Origin: Fictibacillus phosphorivorans
Lineage (GTDB): Bacteria > Bacillota > Bacilli > Bacillales > Fictibacillaceae
Length of the DNA: 64,000 bases
Direction: 5' to 3'
NCBI RefSeq assembly: GCF_007673525.1
Contig: NZ_VDZU01000001.1
Span: 2,365,957-2,429,956, forward strand
The translations under genes were made by a program, and so were the position numbers. A model generated the notes under the pieces. The model ran no database searches, was not told where the DNA came from, and saw nothing but the letters and a program-made list of their open reading frames with translations. Below are positions 37,498 to 46,211 of this stretch, one piece after another. The number at the start of each line of letters is the position of its first letter. The stretch's first letter is position 1.

Positions 37498-37517
37498 ACA
37501 TTACAGTGTGCTAAAAT
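37489..37517 (+). promoter_or_regulatory. Candidate promoter of the DUF1128 gene
   Basis: TAGTCA (37489-37494) and an extended -10, TGCTAAAAT (hexamer 37512-37517), are 17 bp apart. The predicted start is about 70 nt before the ATG at 37593. Confidence 0.5.
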
Positions 37518-37592
37518 GAAATGTGTTTGGACTTAAAATATGCATGCAAGTAAAATCTCACATGAAGATATGTGGATAAAAAGGAGCCCACC

Positions 37593-37817
37593 ATGGACTT
37601 AACGACTCAGAATCATGAGAACTTATCATTTATGATCGAAGGATTAAAAAAGAAACTTCAGCTTGTTAACAGCGGACTCATTCAACCAGAAGACTATGAA
37701 CTGTCAAAGTACGAAGACATTAAGGAACTTTATGATATGGTCATGAAGATGCCATCATTCAGTATTCGAGATATGGAAGGCATCGTTGAAGAACTAGCAT
37801 CTCTTAAAACAAAGTAA
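37593..37817 (+). CDS. yfkK: UPF0435/DUF1128 family protein (YfkK-like)
   Basis: This 74-aa soluble helical protein starts at ATG 37593, with AAGGAG 6 nt upstream. The sequence MDLTTQNHENLSFMIEGLKK, then KLQLVNSGLI, YEDIKELYDMVMKM, and FSIRDMEGIVEELASL matches the DUF1128 family that includes B. subtilis YfkK. Its function is unknown. It is the only protein gene besides rpmB on the plus strand. It lies between rnc and smc, which are adjacent in B. subtilis, and has its own promoter and terminator. Confidence 0.88.
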   Translation: MDLTTQNHENLSFMIEGLKKKLQLVNSGLIQPEDYELSKYEDIKELYDMVMKMPSFSIRDMEGIVEELASLKTK

Positions 37818-37830
37818 CAGAAACCCCCTC

Positions 37831-37866
37831 ACACGGCTTATTGCCTAATGTTAAGGGGGTTTTTTG
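37831..37866 (+). terminator. Terminator between the DUF1128 gene and rnc
   Basis: AACCCCCT pairs with AAGGGGGTT around an inner small hairpin (GGCTTATTGCC), followed by TTTTTTG on the plus strand. The rnc stop lies just beyond, on the opposite strand. The stem can also stop rnc transcription, though the minus-strand T tract is short. Confidence 0.88.
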
Positions 37867-37867
37867 T

Positions 37868-38653
37868 TTAGCTCTTTTTAGACACTCTCTCTATCGCTTC
37901 TTGTGCCGCATGCTGTTCAGCTTCTTTTTTGGACCTGCCATACCCTATTCCGAAACTCTCTTCATTCAATCTTACTTCTGACACAAACTCTCGATTGTGT
38001 GCCGGACCTTTTTCTTGAATGATTCGATAGTCGATATGACCTAATCCTTCACGCTGTACATATTCTTGTAACTGACTTTTAAAATCCATCACATGAGAAA
38101 AAGCACCTTCGTTTATTCGTGGCACCACATACTGATTTAAAAACTCTTTTACTTTTTCGAGTCCTTGATCGAGATATAGCGCTCCAATAAATGCTTCAAA
38201 AACATCTGCTAAAAGGGCTGGTCTTGATCTTCCTCCAGTATTCTCTTCACCTTTTCCCAATAAAACAAACTCACCAAAATGAAGGTCGTTTGCAAAGAGA
38301 ACCAACGACGGCTCGCATACGATAGCTGCTCTAAGTTTCGTAAGCTCACCTTCACTCATATTTGCAAACTTGCTGTATAAATATTGAGATATGGTCAATT
38401 CAAGAACGGCATCACCTAGAAATTCAAGTCTTTCATTATCCTCAAACGTTCTTCCTCGATGCTCATTCACATATGATGAATGCGTAAATGCTTGAGCTAA
38501 CAATTTTTCATTCTGAAACTTTATGTTTAAACGCTCTTGTATCGGGGCTACTTTTTGAATGCGCACCTTGTCATCCATGCCCTTTTTGGAAGCAGATTTA
38601 AACCGATTTTTCACCGTTTTCTTTTGAGTTGAATGTTGTTTTGAACCTTTCAT
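37868..38653 (-). CDS. rnc: Ribonuclease III
   Basis: Rnc cleaves double-stranded RNA in rRNA maturation and mRNA decay. The 261-aa protein has the signature [14 protein letters not shown], a second acidic region ending in [19 protein letters not shown], and a C-terminal dsRNA-binding domain ([31 protein letters not shown]). A basic, Lys-rich N-terminal extension of about 30 residues is present. It is separated from acpP by a terminator and converges on the plus-strand DUF1128 gene. Confidence 0.97.
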   Translation of the reverse strand: MKGSKQHSTQKKTVKNRFKSASKKGMDDKVRIQKVAPIQERLNIKFQNEKLLAQAFTHSSYVNEHRGRTFEDNERLEFLGDAVLELTISQYLYSKFANMSEGELTKLRAAIVCEPSLVLFANDLHFGEFVLLGKGEENTGGRSRPALLADVFEAFIGALYLDQGLEKVKEFLNQYVVPRINEGAFSHVMDFKSQLQEYVQREGLGHIDYRIIQEKGPAHNREFVSEVRLNEESFGIGYGRSKKEAEQHAAQEAIERVSKKS

Positions 38654-38708
38654 AAACTTCCTCCAAAAATCTCGTAAAAGGGCTATTTTGCTATTGATAT
38701 TTTTCCGT

Positions 38709-38748
38709 TAAAAAGGGAAGAAAGCCCCGCTGTTTTGCACGGGACTTT
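38709..38748 (-). terminator. Intrinsic terminator after acpP
   Basis: The stem AAAGTCCCG/CGGGGCTTT (38721-38729 with 38740-38748, one G-U pair) is followed on the minus strand by CTTCCCTTTTT. It lies 13 nt after the acpP stop and ends the fapR operon. Confidence 0.8.
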
Positions 38749-38761
38749 ATCCGTCTTACAC

Positions 38762-38995
38762 TTATTGTTTGCTGTTTATGTAATTTACAACGTCACCAAC
38801 AGTTGCAATTTTCTCAGCATCTTCGTCAGAAATTTCTAGTTCGAACTCATCTTCAAGTTCCATTACTAGTTCAACTACATCAAGAGAGTCAGCACCAAGA
38901 TCTTCTTTAAAGGAAGCTTCAGGCTTAACCTCAGATGCATCAACACCTAAACGGTCCACAACAATCTTTGAAACTCTATCTAAAACATCTGCCAT
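38762..38995 (-). CDS. acpP: Acyl carrier protein AcpP
   Basis: AcpP carries growing fatty acyl chains on 4'-phosphopantetheine. The 77-aa acidic protein has the attachment motif [15 protein letters not shown], with Ser37. The ATG at 38995 is preceded by AAAGGAGGTG. A GTG four codons upstream is part of that site. It is 83 nt after fabG, and a terminator follows. Confidence 0.98.
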   Translation of the reverse strand: MADVLDRVSKIVVDRLGVDASEVKPEASFKEDLGADSLDVVELVMELEDEFELEISDEDAEKIATVGDVVNYINSKQ

Positions 38996-39078
38996 TTTGT
39001 GTGTCACCTCCTTTCAATAGTATATTCTTTTTCCCATTAAAAAACTAGAGGGATTTGTAGTCATCGAAGGTTCTTTTC

Positions 39079-39819
39079 TTACATCACCATTCCGCCGTCT
39101 ACATGGAGGGTTTGGCCTGTGATATAAGAACTTGCATCACTTGCTAAGAATGCTGCCGCTGATGCGATATCATCAGGCTGTCCAAAACGAGCAAGCGGAA
39201 TGCTTCTAAGCATTTCCGATTTAATGCCTTCTTCTAGTTTACCAGTCATATCTGTCTCGATAAAACCTGGTGCAATGGCATTAACCGTGATTCCTCTAGA
39301 AGAAAGTTCTTTAGCTGCTGTTTTCGTTAAGCCAATTACACCAGCTTTAGCTGCTACATAGTTTGCTTGCCCTGCGTTTCCAGATACACCAACAATAGAG
39401 GCAATATTAATAATACGACCTTTTCTTTGTTTCATCATCTGTCTTGTTACAGCCTTTGTAGTCAGGAAGACTCCTTTAAGATTCGTGTTGATAACCGCAT
39501 CCCAGTCTTCTTCTTTCATTCTCATCAAAAGGTTATCTCTCGTGATTCCTGCGTTATTAACGAGAACGTCGAGACTTCCAAACTCATCAACAACTGTTTT
39601 TACCATGTTCGTAACATCTTCTGATGAAGAGATATCCGCTTTAATCGCAAAAGCAGTTCCACCGTTTTCTTTTATTTCCTTTACGACTTCATTTGCCTTC
39701 TCTTCACTTCCAGAGTAATTCACCGCAACTTTAGCGCCATTTTTAGCAAAATACAAAGCGATCGCTCGTCCGATTCCTCGAGAGGCACCTGTTACTAAAA
39801 CTGATTTTTCATTAAGCAT
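39079..39819 (-). CDS. fabG: 3-oxoacyl-[ACP] reductase FabG
   Basis: FabG reduces 3-ketoacyl-ACP with NADPH. The 246-aa SDR enzyme has [32 protein letters not shown], the catalytic Ser in [12 protein letters not shown], and YVAAKAG. It begins 8 nt inside the end of fabD, indicating coupled translation. Confidence 0.98.
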   Translation of the reverse strand: MLNEKSVLVTGASRGIGRAIALYFAKNGAKVAVNYSGSEEKANEVVKEIKENGGTAFAIKADISSSEDVTNMVKTVVDEFGSLDVLVNNAGITRDNLLMRMKEEDWDAVINTNLKGVFLTTKAVTRQMMKQRKGRIINIASIVGVSGNAGQANYVAAKAGVIGLTKTAAKELSSRGITVNAIAPGFIETDMTGKLEEGIKSEMLRSIPLARFGQPDDIASAAAFLASDASSYITGQTLHVDGGMVM

Positions 39820-40762
39820 CCACAGACTCTCCTTTTAGTTTCTCAACTGCCATGTTAATCGTCTCTAAATCACTTACAGCTATTACGTTAGCTCTTCGAT
39901 TCACCTTTTTAACTAACCCTGAGAGAACTTTTCCTGGTCCGATCTCAACAAACGTATCAACACCTAGGTCCATTAACTCACGAACCGTTTCTTCCCAACG
40001 AACTGGCGAGTATAGTTGTTCGATCAACTTTTCTTTAATATCATCAAGATCGGTAATAGCTTTCGCCGTTACGTTAGCAATTACAGGAGTGTTTGCATCA
40101 TTTATCACAATTCGATCTAAAATTTCGTTGAATTTATCTGCCGCTGGTTTCATAAGGGAAGAATGAAACGGTCCGCTTACCTGAAGTGGAATCACTTTGG
40201 CTCCTTCTTCTTTGGCAAGGGCACTAGCTTTCTCAACTCCACCAACGGTGCCAGAAATAACGATCTGCCCTGGGCAATTAAGATTAGCGATCTGAACGCT
40301 CTCTTCACCGTTAGAGACTTCCTTCGTAATTGTTTCTAATCGTTCTTGATCGAACCCGATCACAGCTGCCATCGTCCCTACTCCTGCAGGAACTGCTTCT
40401 TCCATAAGCAATCCTCTATTTCTAACCGCATAAACCGCGTCTTCAAAAGAAAGGCTGCCCGCTGCAACAAGTGCAGAGTATTCGCCAAGGCTATGACCTG
40501 CTACGTAGTCTGCTTGAATACCACGCTCTTTTAGCAGTTCAAGAACCGCTGTCGAGACCGTTAATAATGCCGGCTGTGTGTTTTCTGTTCTTGTAAGAAC
40601 ATCTTCCGGTCCTTCAAAGATAATATCTGACAGTTTCATACCAAGTTTTTCATCCGCTTTATCAAAAATAGTTTTTGCTGATGCTTCCTGTGATATTAGC
40701 TCTTTACCCATTCCTACTGCTTGAGAGCCTTGTCCAGGAAAAAGAAAGGCAATTTTCCCCAT
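39812..40762 (-). CDS. fabD: Malonyl-CoA:ACP transacylase FabD
   Basis: FabD loads malonate onto ACP. The 316-aa protein has the N-terminal [17 protein letters not shown], the nucleophile elbow [11 protein letters not shown], and the catalytic His in SGPFHSSLM. It lies 3 nt after plsX and overlaps fabG. Confidence 0.98.
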   Translation of the reverse strand: MGKIAFLFPGQGSQAVGMGKELISQEASAKTIFDKADEKLGMKLSDIIFEGPEDVLTRTENTQPALLTVSTAVLELLKERGIQADYVAGHSLGEYSALVAAGSLSFEDAVYAVRNRGLLMEEAVPAGVGTMAAVIGFDQERLETITKEVSNGEESVQIANLNCPGQIVISGTVGGVEKASALAKEEGAKVIPLQVSGPFHSSLMKPAADKFNEILDRIVINDANTPVIANVTAKAITDLDDIKEKLIEQLYSPVRWEETVRELMDLGVDTFVEIGPGKVLSGLVKKVNRRANVIAVSDLETINMAVEKLKGESVDA

Positions 40763-40765
40763 CTC

Positions 40766-41764
40766 TTACTCCTCCTTGTTATCTTGGGATTGTACATGAT
40801 TCTGAATGGTTGGTACCACGTTCTTCTCTACCATACTTTTGGTTTGTCTGATTGCATTCAACATAGCATTCGCATTTGAGGAACCATGAGCTTTAATAAC
40901 AGGCGCTGCTAGTCCGAACAAACCAGCTCCTCCATACTCTGTATAGTCAAGTTTATCTTTTATGCCTCTTAATTTCGGCTTTAATACTCCAGCTGCTAGT
41001 TTTGAAGTTAAACTTGATGTTAACTGTTCTTTAATCATTGAAAACATGCTCATAGCAGTTCCTTCGATCGATTTAAGAACCAAGTTTCCAGCAAATCCAT
41101 CACACACAACTACGTCCGCTGCTCCCATCAAGAGATCTCTTGCTTCAACATTCCCAACAAAATTAATATCTGCTTCCTGTAAAAGTGAAAATGCAGCTTT
41201 CGTTAAAGCATTTCCTTTCTCACTTTCTGTTCCAACGTTTAGTAATCCTACGCGCGGTTTTTCAACACCTCGTACTTCTTTCCAATACACAGAACCCATC
41301 AATGCATATTGTAAGAGGTGCTCTGGCTTCGCATCCATATTAGCGCCTACATCTAAGAACAAGAATCCATCACCGTTTAAAGTCGGAAGTGTCGGAGCAA
41401 GCGCTGGACGATCAATGCCTTTTATACGGCCTACATAAAACAACCCACTGGCCATCAATGCCCCTGTGTTACCAGCAGAAATATATGCATCAGCTTTACC
41501 TGATTTCACTTCGTTTGCTGCTACTACCATCGAAGCATTCTTTTTTCGACGAACTGCTCGAACTGGCTCCTCTGATGTTTCGATCACTTCATCGGTATGG
41601 ATGATCGTAAACGCGTGCTTTTCAGGTAGATGTTTTACGATTTGATCCTGATCTCCAACTAACGTAATCGAAAGCTCTGGATATTGTTCTTTCGCTAGAA
41701 TTGCACCTTTAACGATTTCTGCTGGTGCATTGTCGCCACCCATTGCATCTATTGCGATATTCAT
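40766..41764 (-). CDS. plsX: Phosphate acyltransferase PlsX
   Basis: PlsX makes acyl-phosphate from acyl-ACP, the first step of phospholipid synthesis via PlsY. The 332-aa peripheral protein has [53 protein letters not shown] and [16 protein letters not shown]. It lies 6 nt after fapR and 3 nt before fabD. Confidence 0.98.
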   Translation of the reverse strand: MNIAIDAMGGDNAPAEIVKGAILAKEQYPELSITLVGDQDQIVKHLPEKHAFTIIHTDEVIETSEEPVRAVRRKKNASMVVAANEVKSGKADAYISAGNTGALMASGLFYVGRIKGIDRPALAPTLPTLNGDGFLFLDVGANMDAKPEHLLQYALMGSVYWKEVRGVEKPRVGLLNVGTESEKGNALTKAAFSLLQEADINFVGNVEARDLLMGAADVVVCDGFAGNLVLKSIEGTAMSMFSMIKEQLTSSLTSKLAAGVLKPKLRGIKDKLDYTEYGGAGLFGLAAPVIKAHGSSNANAMLNAIRQTKSMVEKNVVPTIQNHVQSQDNKEE

Positions 41765-41770
41765 GCTGAT

Positions 41771-42343
41771 TTAACTTCCTTCCTTTGTATCTTGTGCAGA
41801 TCTATACATGGTAAATTCACCTTTGAAAACAGGCTCATTCTCTACATAACTAGTAACTTCTACAATAGTTCTCTCTTGAGTGGTCTCTTTTACTTTCGCT
41901 TTTGCAACCACTCTCTCTCCTACTCTAACAGGTCGAGAAAACCGAATGTTCGCTTTGGCGGTTAATGCCAATTCATCATTTATTATCGCTACTGCCAACG
42001 AGTTCGCCTGAGCGAAAACGTGATGGCCCCTTGCAATCTTATTACGAGAAAATACATGTTCTTCTTTTATGTCTAATATAGAAATAGCGGATTCATCTAA
42101 CTGTAAGTCAATGATTTCTCCGATGACCTCTTCAAGCGGCAGTGCTTTTACATCATCCAGTTTAGTTTCTGCCACAGACTTTATTCTTTCTCTTAGCTCT
42201 GGAATGGAAAGTTCCAAACGGTCAAGCCTAATCGTCTGAACGCTGACACTAAACTTTTCTGCCAATTCTTCATCTGTTATAAAAGGGGTTAACTTAATCG
42301 TTTCCTTTAACAGCTCTTGTCTCTCTTTTTTTGATTTTTTCAT
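41771..42343 (-). CDS. fapR: Transcription factor FapR, malonyl-CoA-responsive lipid repressor
   Basis: FapR represses fatty-acid and phospholipid genes and is released by malonyl-CoA. The 190-aa protein starts at ATG 42343 (GAAGGA upstream). The N-terminal helix-turn-helix contains [20 protein letters not shown] and the C-terminal hot-dog domain contains [21 protein letters not shown] 29-codon upstream extension crosses the leader hairpin and is rejected. It heads the fapR-plsX-fabD-fabG-acpP operon and is probably autoregulated through the site at 42461-42480. Confidence 0.97.
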   Translation of the reverse strand: MKKSKKERQELLKETIKLTPFITDEELAEKFSVSVQTIRLDRLELSIPELRERIKSVAETKLDDVKALPLEEVIGEIIDLQLDESAISILDIKEEHVFSRNKIARGHHVFAQANSLAVAIINDELALTAKANIRFSRPVRVGERVVAKAKVKETTQERTIVEVTSYVENEPVFKGEFTMYRSAQDTKEGS

Positions 42344-42416
42344 AGTTTCTTCCTTCTTCCATACAAAGGTCTCATATATGAGAAAGATAGTGAGTAAAGA
42401 TGCAGTGCGTAGAAAA

Positions 42417-42444
42417 GCAGGTAACGCCATTACAGCGTACCTGC
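42417..42444 (-). promoter_or_regulatory. Terminator-like hairpin in the fapR leader
   Basis: GCAGGTA-CGC pairs with GCG-TACCTGC (42417-42427 with 42435-42444, one bulged base) around a 7-nt loop, followed by TTTTC on the minus strand. It lies between the FapR operator and the fapR ATG. It may be a weak attenuator or an mRNA-stabilising structure; no ligand or ORF is evident. Confidence 0.5.
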
Positions 42445-42460
42445 TATTTATCTTTCTGCT

Positions 42461-42480
42461 ATTAAGAGCTGGTACTAATA
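42461..42480 (-). promoter_or_regulatory. FapR operator
   Basis: On the minus strand TATTAGTACCAGCTCTTAAT closely resembles the B. subtilis FapR sites, with the TTAGTACC half followed by a degenerate inverted TCTTAA half. It begins 2 bp downstream of the predicted -10, so bound FapR would block start of transcription. Confidence 0.85.
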
Positions 42481-42482
42481 GT

Positions 42483-42511
42483 AGTATATAGTATCAACAC
42501 TCTTCTTTCAA
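42483..42511 (-). promoter_or_regulatory. Sigma-A promoter of the fapR operon
   Basis: On the minus strand TTGAAA (complement at 42506-42511) and TATACT (42483-42488) are 17 bp apart, one mismatch each. The promoter starts only 3 nt after the recG stop. Confidence 0.8.
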
Positions 42512-42513
42512 GA

Positions 42514-44550
42514 TTAATCTAGTCTTTCTTTGTCGAGCACACCTTGCCTTGTTAAAACTTCTCGAATCAATCGATACGTCTCATCTTGCCAGAACTCTTC
42601 TGATTGAACGAGTCTAGCCGCATCGTGTCTAGCTGTTTCTAGTATTCGATAATCATGTACGAGGTCAGCTACCTTAAAGTTTGGAACACCGCTTTGCTTG
42701 TTTCCAAAAAAATCACCTGGTCCACGAAGTTCAAGGTCTTTTTCCGAAAGCTCAAAACCATTTGTTGTCTCCGTCATAATCCTCATCCGCTCTTGACCTT
42801 CTTCAGACTTCGGATCTGCGATGAGTACACAATATGATTGTTCGCTGCCGCGCCCAACTCGTCCTCTTAACTGATGCAATTGTGAGAGCCCAAATCTTTC
42901 TGCATCGTATATGACCATGATAGTAGCGTTTGGAACATTTACCCCGACCTCTACAACCGTTGTAGATACGAGGATCTGACAAACATTCGCTGCAAACTTT
43001 CTCATCACCTCATCTTTTTCTGTCGAATGCAATCTTCCGTGCATCAGACCTACTTGGTAAGTATGGAAATAAGCACTTAGCTGCGCATGAACGTCAATCG
43101 CATTCTGCACATCTATTTTTTCTGATTCTTCGATTAATGGACAGATCACATAAGCTTGTCTTCCAGATTCAATTTCTTTTTTTATAAAATCAAGAACACG
43201 ATCTAACATGCCATGTTTCGCCCAATGCGTGATGATCGGCTTTCTTCCCGCTGGCATCACATCAATCGTTGAAACATCCATATCTCCAAAAGCCGATATC
43301 GCAAGAGTACGAGGTATAGGTGTTGCCGTCATAAAGAGAACATCTGGACTCTCGCCTTTTTCCCTTAATACTCTTCTTTGGTTAACTCCAAACCGATGCT
43401 GCTCGTCTGTAATCACTAGACCAAGGCTATTAAAATTTACTTCCTCTTGAATAAGGGCGTGTGTACCAACCATGATCTGGATCTCTCCTTGCTGTAAAAG
43501 GTTCAACGTTTCTCTCCGCATCTTCCCTTTAACAGAGGAAGTTAAAAGAGCTACTGTAATTCCAAACGGAGCAAAAAGCTCTTTTAACGATTGAAAATGC
43601 TGTTCAGCCAGAATTTCTGTTGGTACCATCAGCGCACCTTGTCTGTTAGCTGTAACTGCTGCATATAACGCTACAGCTGCCACTACTGTTTTACCAGAGC
43701 CAACATCCCCTTGAAGCAGCCTGTTCATCCGGCTAGTATCTGAAAGATCTTTTAATATCTCATCGACCACCCTCTGCTGTGCTTCGGTTAGCTGAAAAGG
43801 TAAAGAACGAATGAATGTGTTTACTTCATCTCGATCAAACTTTAAAGCTGCTCCTTTAGATTGCTGTCTGTTCCATTTTCTAAAGATCTGCATCTTTAAT
43901 TGAAAATACAACAATTCTTCATACGCAAGCCTTCTTCTTCCCGCTTTTAACGCCTTAAAATCTTCAGGAAAATGCATCATCTTAAGAGCTGATTCTCGAT
44001 CGGGAAGTCGATAAGATTCACGGATTTCTTGAGGAAGTGGATCCTCGATCGCACCAGAGAACTGGCGAAATGCCGAATCTATAATCTTACGCATCGTTTT
44101 GCCATATAAAGAACCTTTGACAGAATAGACCGGTTCAATCTTATGATCATCACTGAATGTTCCAAAATGAACATCGCTGACGGTTAACGTCATTTTATTT
44201 CGGTCCCATTTACCTGTTACGGTAAGTGTTTGTCCTAGAGCAATCTGATTCTTTAAGAAAGGTCGATTGAAGATTGTCGCAGTGATCAAATATTTACCGA
44301 TCAACATCCTAAATGTTAGACGGGATTTTTTCTTCGGAAAATAACGCAGAGAAGGTTCAGAATGAACCTTCCCTTCAATCGTTGCTTTTTCATCATGCGC
44401 AATCTCCGCAAGATCTTTCTTTTGGTAATCTTCATACCGGTAGGGTAGATATTCTAAAAGATCTTCAACTGAATGAATACCCATGCTAGCCAGCTCTTCA
44501 GCCTTCTTCTCTCCAATACCGTTTACTGCTGTTATTGATTGATTCAGCAT
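42514..44550 (-). CDS. recG: ATP-dependent DNA helicase RecG
   Basis: RecG reverses stalled replication forks and processes branched DNA. The 678-aa protein has the N-terminal wedge/OB domain, then the helicase core with Walker A LLQGDVGSGKTVVAAV, the DEQH box (LVITDEQHRFG), MTATPIPRTLA, and motif VI QLRGRVGRGSEQSYC. The C-terminal LELRGPGDFFGNKQSGVP is characteristic. It starts 3 nt after sdaAA. Confidence 0.98.
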   Translation of the reverse strand: MLNQSITAVNGIGEKKAEELASMGIHSVEDLLEYLPYRYEDYQKKDLAEIAHDEKATIEGKVHSEPSLRYFPKKKSRLTFRMLIGKYLITATIFNRPFLKNQIALGQTLTVTGKWDRNKMTLTVSDVHFGTFSDDHKIEPVYSVKGSLYGKTMRKIIDSAFRQFSGAIEDPLPQEIRESYRLPDRESALKMMHFPEDFKALKAGRRRLAYEELLYFQLKMQIFRKWNRQQSKGAALKFDRDEVNTFIRSLPFQLTEAQQRVVDEILKDLSDTSRMNRLLQGDVGSGKTVVAAVALYAAVTANRQGALMVPTEILAEQHFQSLKELFAPFGITVALLTSSVKGKMRRETLNLLQQGEIQIMVGTHALIQEEVNFNSLGLVITDEQHRFGVNQRRVLREKGESPDVLFMTATPIPRTLAISAFGDMDVSTIDVMPAGRKPIITHWAKHGMLDRVLDFIKKEIESGRQAYVICPLIEESEKIDVQNAIDVHAQLSAYFHTYQVGLMHGRLHSTEKDEVMRKFAANVCQILVSTTVVEVGVNVPNATIMVIYDAERFGLSQLHQLRGRVGRGSEQSYCVLIADPKSEEGQERMRIMTETTNGFELSEKDLELRGPGDFFGNKQSGVPNFKVADLVHDYRILETARHDAARLVQSEEFWQDETYRLIREVLTRQGVLDKERLD

Positions 44551-44552
44551 CG

Positions 44553-45440
44553 TTATTTCTCGTTCAACGGAATGCCGAATATTTTTGCTTCAAGCTCTCT
44601 TCCTGTTGGTGTAGCTGCTAAGCCTCCAAGAGCTGTTTCACGGAGAGCAGATGGCATCGTGAGACCGATCTTGTACATCGCATCGATCACTTCGTCACAA
44701 GGAATACGGCTTACGATCCCAGCAAGTGCCATATCAGCCGCTACTATAGCATTGCTTGCACCCATCGCGTTTCGTTTCACACAAGGAACCTCTACTAATC
44801 CAGCGACAGGATCACAAACAAGTCCTAGCATATTCTTTAGTGCGATCGCCATCGCTTCGGCTGATTGCGAAGGTGATCCTCCTGCAAGTTCGACGATCGC
44901 CGCTGCTGCCATACCAGTAGCAGAACCCACCTCAGCTTGGCATCCACCTGCTGCTCCAGAAATTGAAGCGTTGTTTGCGACAACAAAACCAAACGCACCT
45001 GCAGCAAACAAATACTCAATCATTTGTTCTCGGGTAGGATTTAATTTTTCTTTTAACGCAAACAGAGTACCAGGAACGACTCCTGCAGAACCTGCTGTAG
45101 GCGTTGCACAAATCGTACCCATTGCCGCGTTCACTTCATTTGTTGCCATGGCTTTGCTTACGGCATCAAGCATAAGTTCGCCTGATAGAGATTTACCAGA
45201 TTTAATATACGTTTGAAGAAGCTTTCCGTCCCCTCCGGTTAGACCAGAATGTGATTTCACATCTTCTGTAATTCCTCGCATGACGGCTTCTTCCATCACT
45301 CTTAAATTTCGATCCATGAACCCTAGAACTTCTTCTCTAGAACGCCCAGTAACATCCATTTCTTGCTGTATCATAATCTCTGAGATCTTACAATTTTTCG
45401 ACTCAGCTAATTCTATTAATTCAGCTACATTACGAAACAT
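44553..45440 (-). CDS. sdaAA: L-serine dehydratase alpha subunit SdaAA
   Basis: SdaAA is the catalytic, iron-sulfur subunit that deaminates serine to pyruvate. The 295-aa protein keeps the Cys-containing motifs TICATPTAGSAG, GLVCDPVAG and VPCVKRNAMG that fit a [4Fe-4S] centre, plus GGCQAEVGSATGMAAAA. The ATG at 45440 has AGAGGTG upstream and the N-terminus MFRNVAELIELA matches B. subtilis; a frame 3 codons longer is not supported. It lies 12 nt after sdaAB. Confidence 0.97.
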   Translation of the reverse strand: MFRNVAELIELAESKNCKISEIMIQQEMDVTGRSREEVLGFMDRNLRVMEEAVMRGITEDVKSHSGLTGGDGKLLQTYIKSGKSLSGELMLDAVSKAMATNEVNAAMGTICATPTAGSAGVVPGTLFALKEKLNPTREQMIEYLFAAGAFGFVVANNASISGAAGGCQAEVGSATGMAAAAIVELAGGSPSQSAEAMAIALKNMLGLVCDPVAGLVEVPCVKRNAMGASNAIVAADMALAGIVSRIPCDEVIDAMYKIGLTMPSALRETALGGLAATPTGRELEAKIFGIPLNEK

Positions 45441-45452
45441 ACTTCTCACCTC

Positions 45453-46115
45453 TTAATCGTGTATCTTTACTACTTGTTGAACAATCGGGAGAGAATTTAG
45501 TTCGTTTATGATGATCTCATCTGCATTCTGATCGATCTCAATAACCATCAAAGCTTCTTTCCCTTTTTCTTTTCTTGATACTTCCATATGACCAATATTG
45601 ATCTCGTGCTTAGCTAATATATTTGCCACTCCTGCTATCGCTCCATATTTATCATTATGAACGATCAAAAGAGCTGGGTGATTTCCAGATAAACGCAGTT
45701 CAAACCCATTAAGCTCTGTAATCTCTATTTTTCCGCCACCGATTGATATTCCGACAACTTCGATTCTGTCTGTCTCATCTCCAATGATGACACGAGCTGT
45801 GTTAGGGTGATCAGTTATAGCATCTTCGGCGGTCATCTTCACTTCAATACCCTCTTGCTTCGCTATTGTAAGCGCATCCACAATTCGAGTATCAAACGTG
45901 TCATAATCTAGGATTCCGCCAACGATCGCAACATCCGTTCCGTGACCACGATAGGTTTTTGCAAAAGAGCCATAGAACGATATGGTTGCGTATTTAGGTT
46001 TCCTGCCGAAAAGACTTCTCGCTACTCGACCGATGCGCGCCGCGCCGGCTGTATGTGAACTAGAAGGCCCAATCATAATGGGACCGATAATATCAAATAC
46101 ACTTTTATATTTCAT
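45453..46115 (-). CDS. sdaAB: L-serine dehydratase beta subunit SdaAB
   Basis: SdaAB is the small subunit of the heterodimeric serine dehydratase. The 220-aa protein starts at ATG 46115 with AAGGAG upstream. It has SVFDIIGPIMIGPSSSHTAG, SFYGSFAKTYRGHGTDVA, and a C-terminal ACT domain (ALLIVHNDKYGAIAGVANIL) that may bind serine. It is separated from fakA by a strong terminator, so sdaAB-sdaAA-recG may use a promoter in that gap. Confidence 0.96.
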   Translation of the reverse strand: MKYKSVFDIIGPIMIGPSSSHTAGAARIGRVARSLFGRKPKYATISFYGSFAKTYRGHGTDVAIVGGILDYDTFDTRIVDALTIAKQEGIEVKMTAEDAITDHPNTARVIIGDETDRIEVVGISIGGGKIEITELNGFELRLSGNHPALLIVHNDKYGAIAGVANILAKHEINIGHMEVSRKEKGKEALMVIEIDQNADEIIINELNSLPIVQQVVKIHD

Positions 46116-46147
46116 GACGTTCTCCTTCAAGTTGCGTTTTTTCCCAT

Positions 46148-46203
46148 AAAAATAAGTATTCCCTCTTAACTTTATCATACTTTAAGTTTAAGAGAGAATA
46201 CTT
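46148..46203 (-). terminator. Strong intrinsic terminator after fakA
   Basis: A 16-bp stem (46154-46169 with 46188-46203, AAGTATTCCCTCTTAA type with a G-U pair) and an 18-nt loop is followed by ATTTTTAT on the minus strand. It starts 8 nt after the fakA stop. Confidence 0.9.
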
Positions 46204-46211
46204 TTCATTTT

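Noticed and set aside
40962..41438. 158-codon open frame on the plus strand opposite plsX
   Set aside because: It is a shadow of plsX with no start signal or family resemblance.
41771..42430. Longer FapR starting at 42430
   Set aside because: The extra 29 residues cover the leader hairpin, have no counterpart in FapR, and ATG 42343 has a proper ribosome-binding site.
44539..45216. 225-codon open frame on the plus strand opposite sdaAA
   Set aside because: It is antisense to a well-conserved gene, has no ribosome-binding site, and its Ala/Ser/Pro-rich composition mirrors the sdaAA codons.
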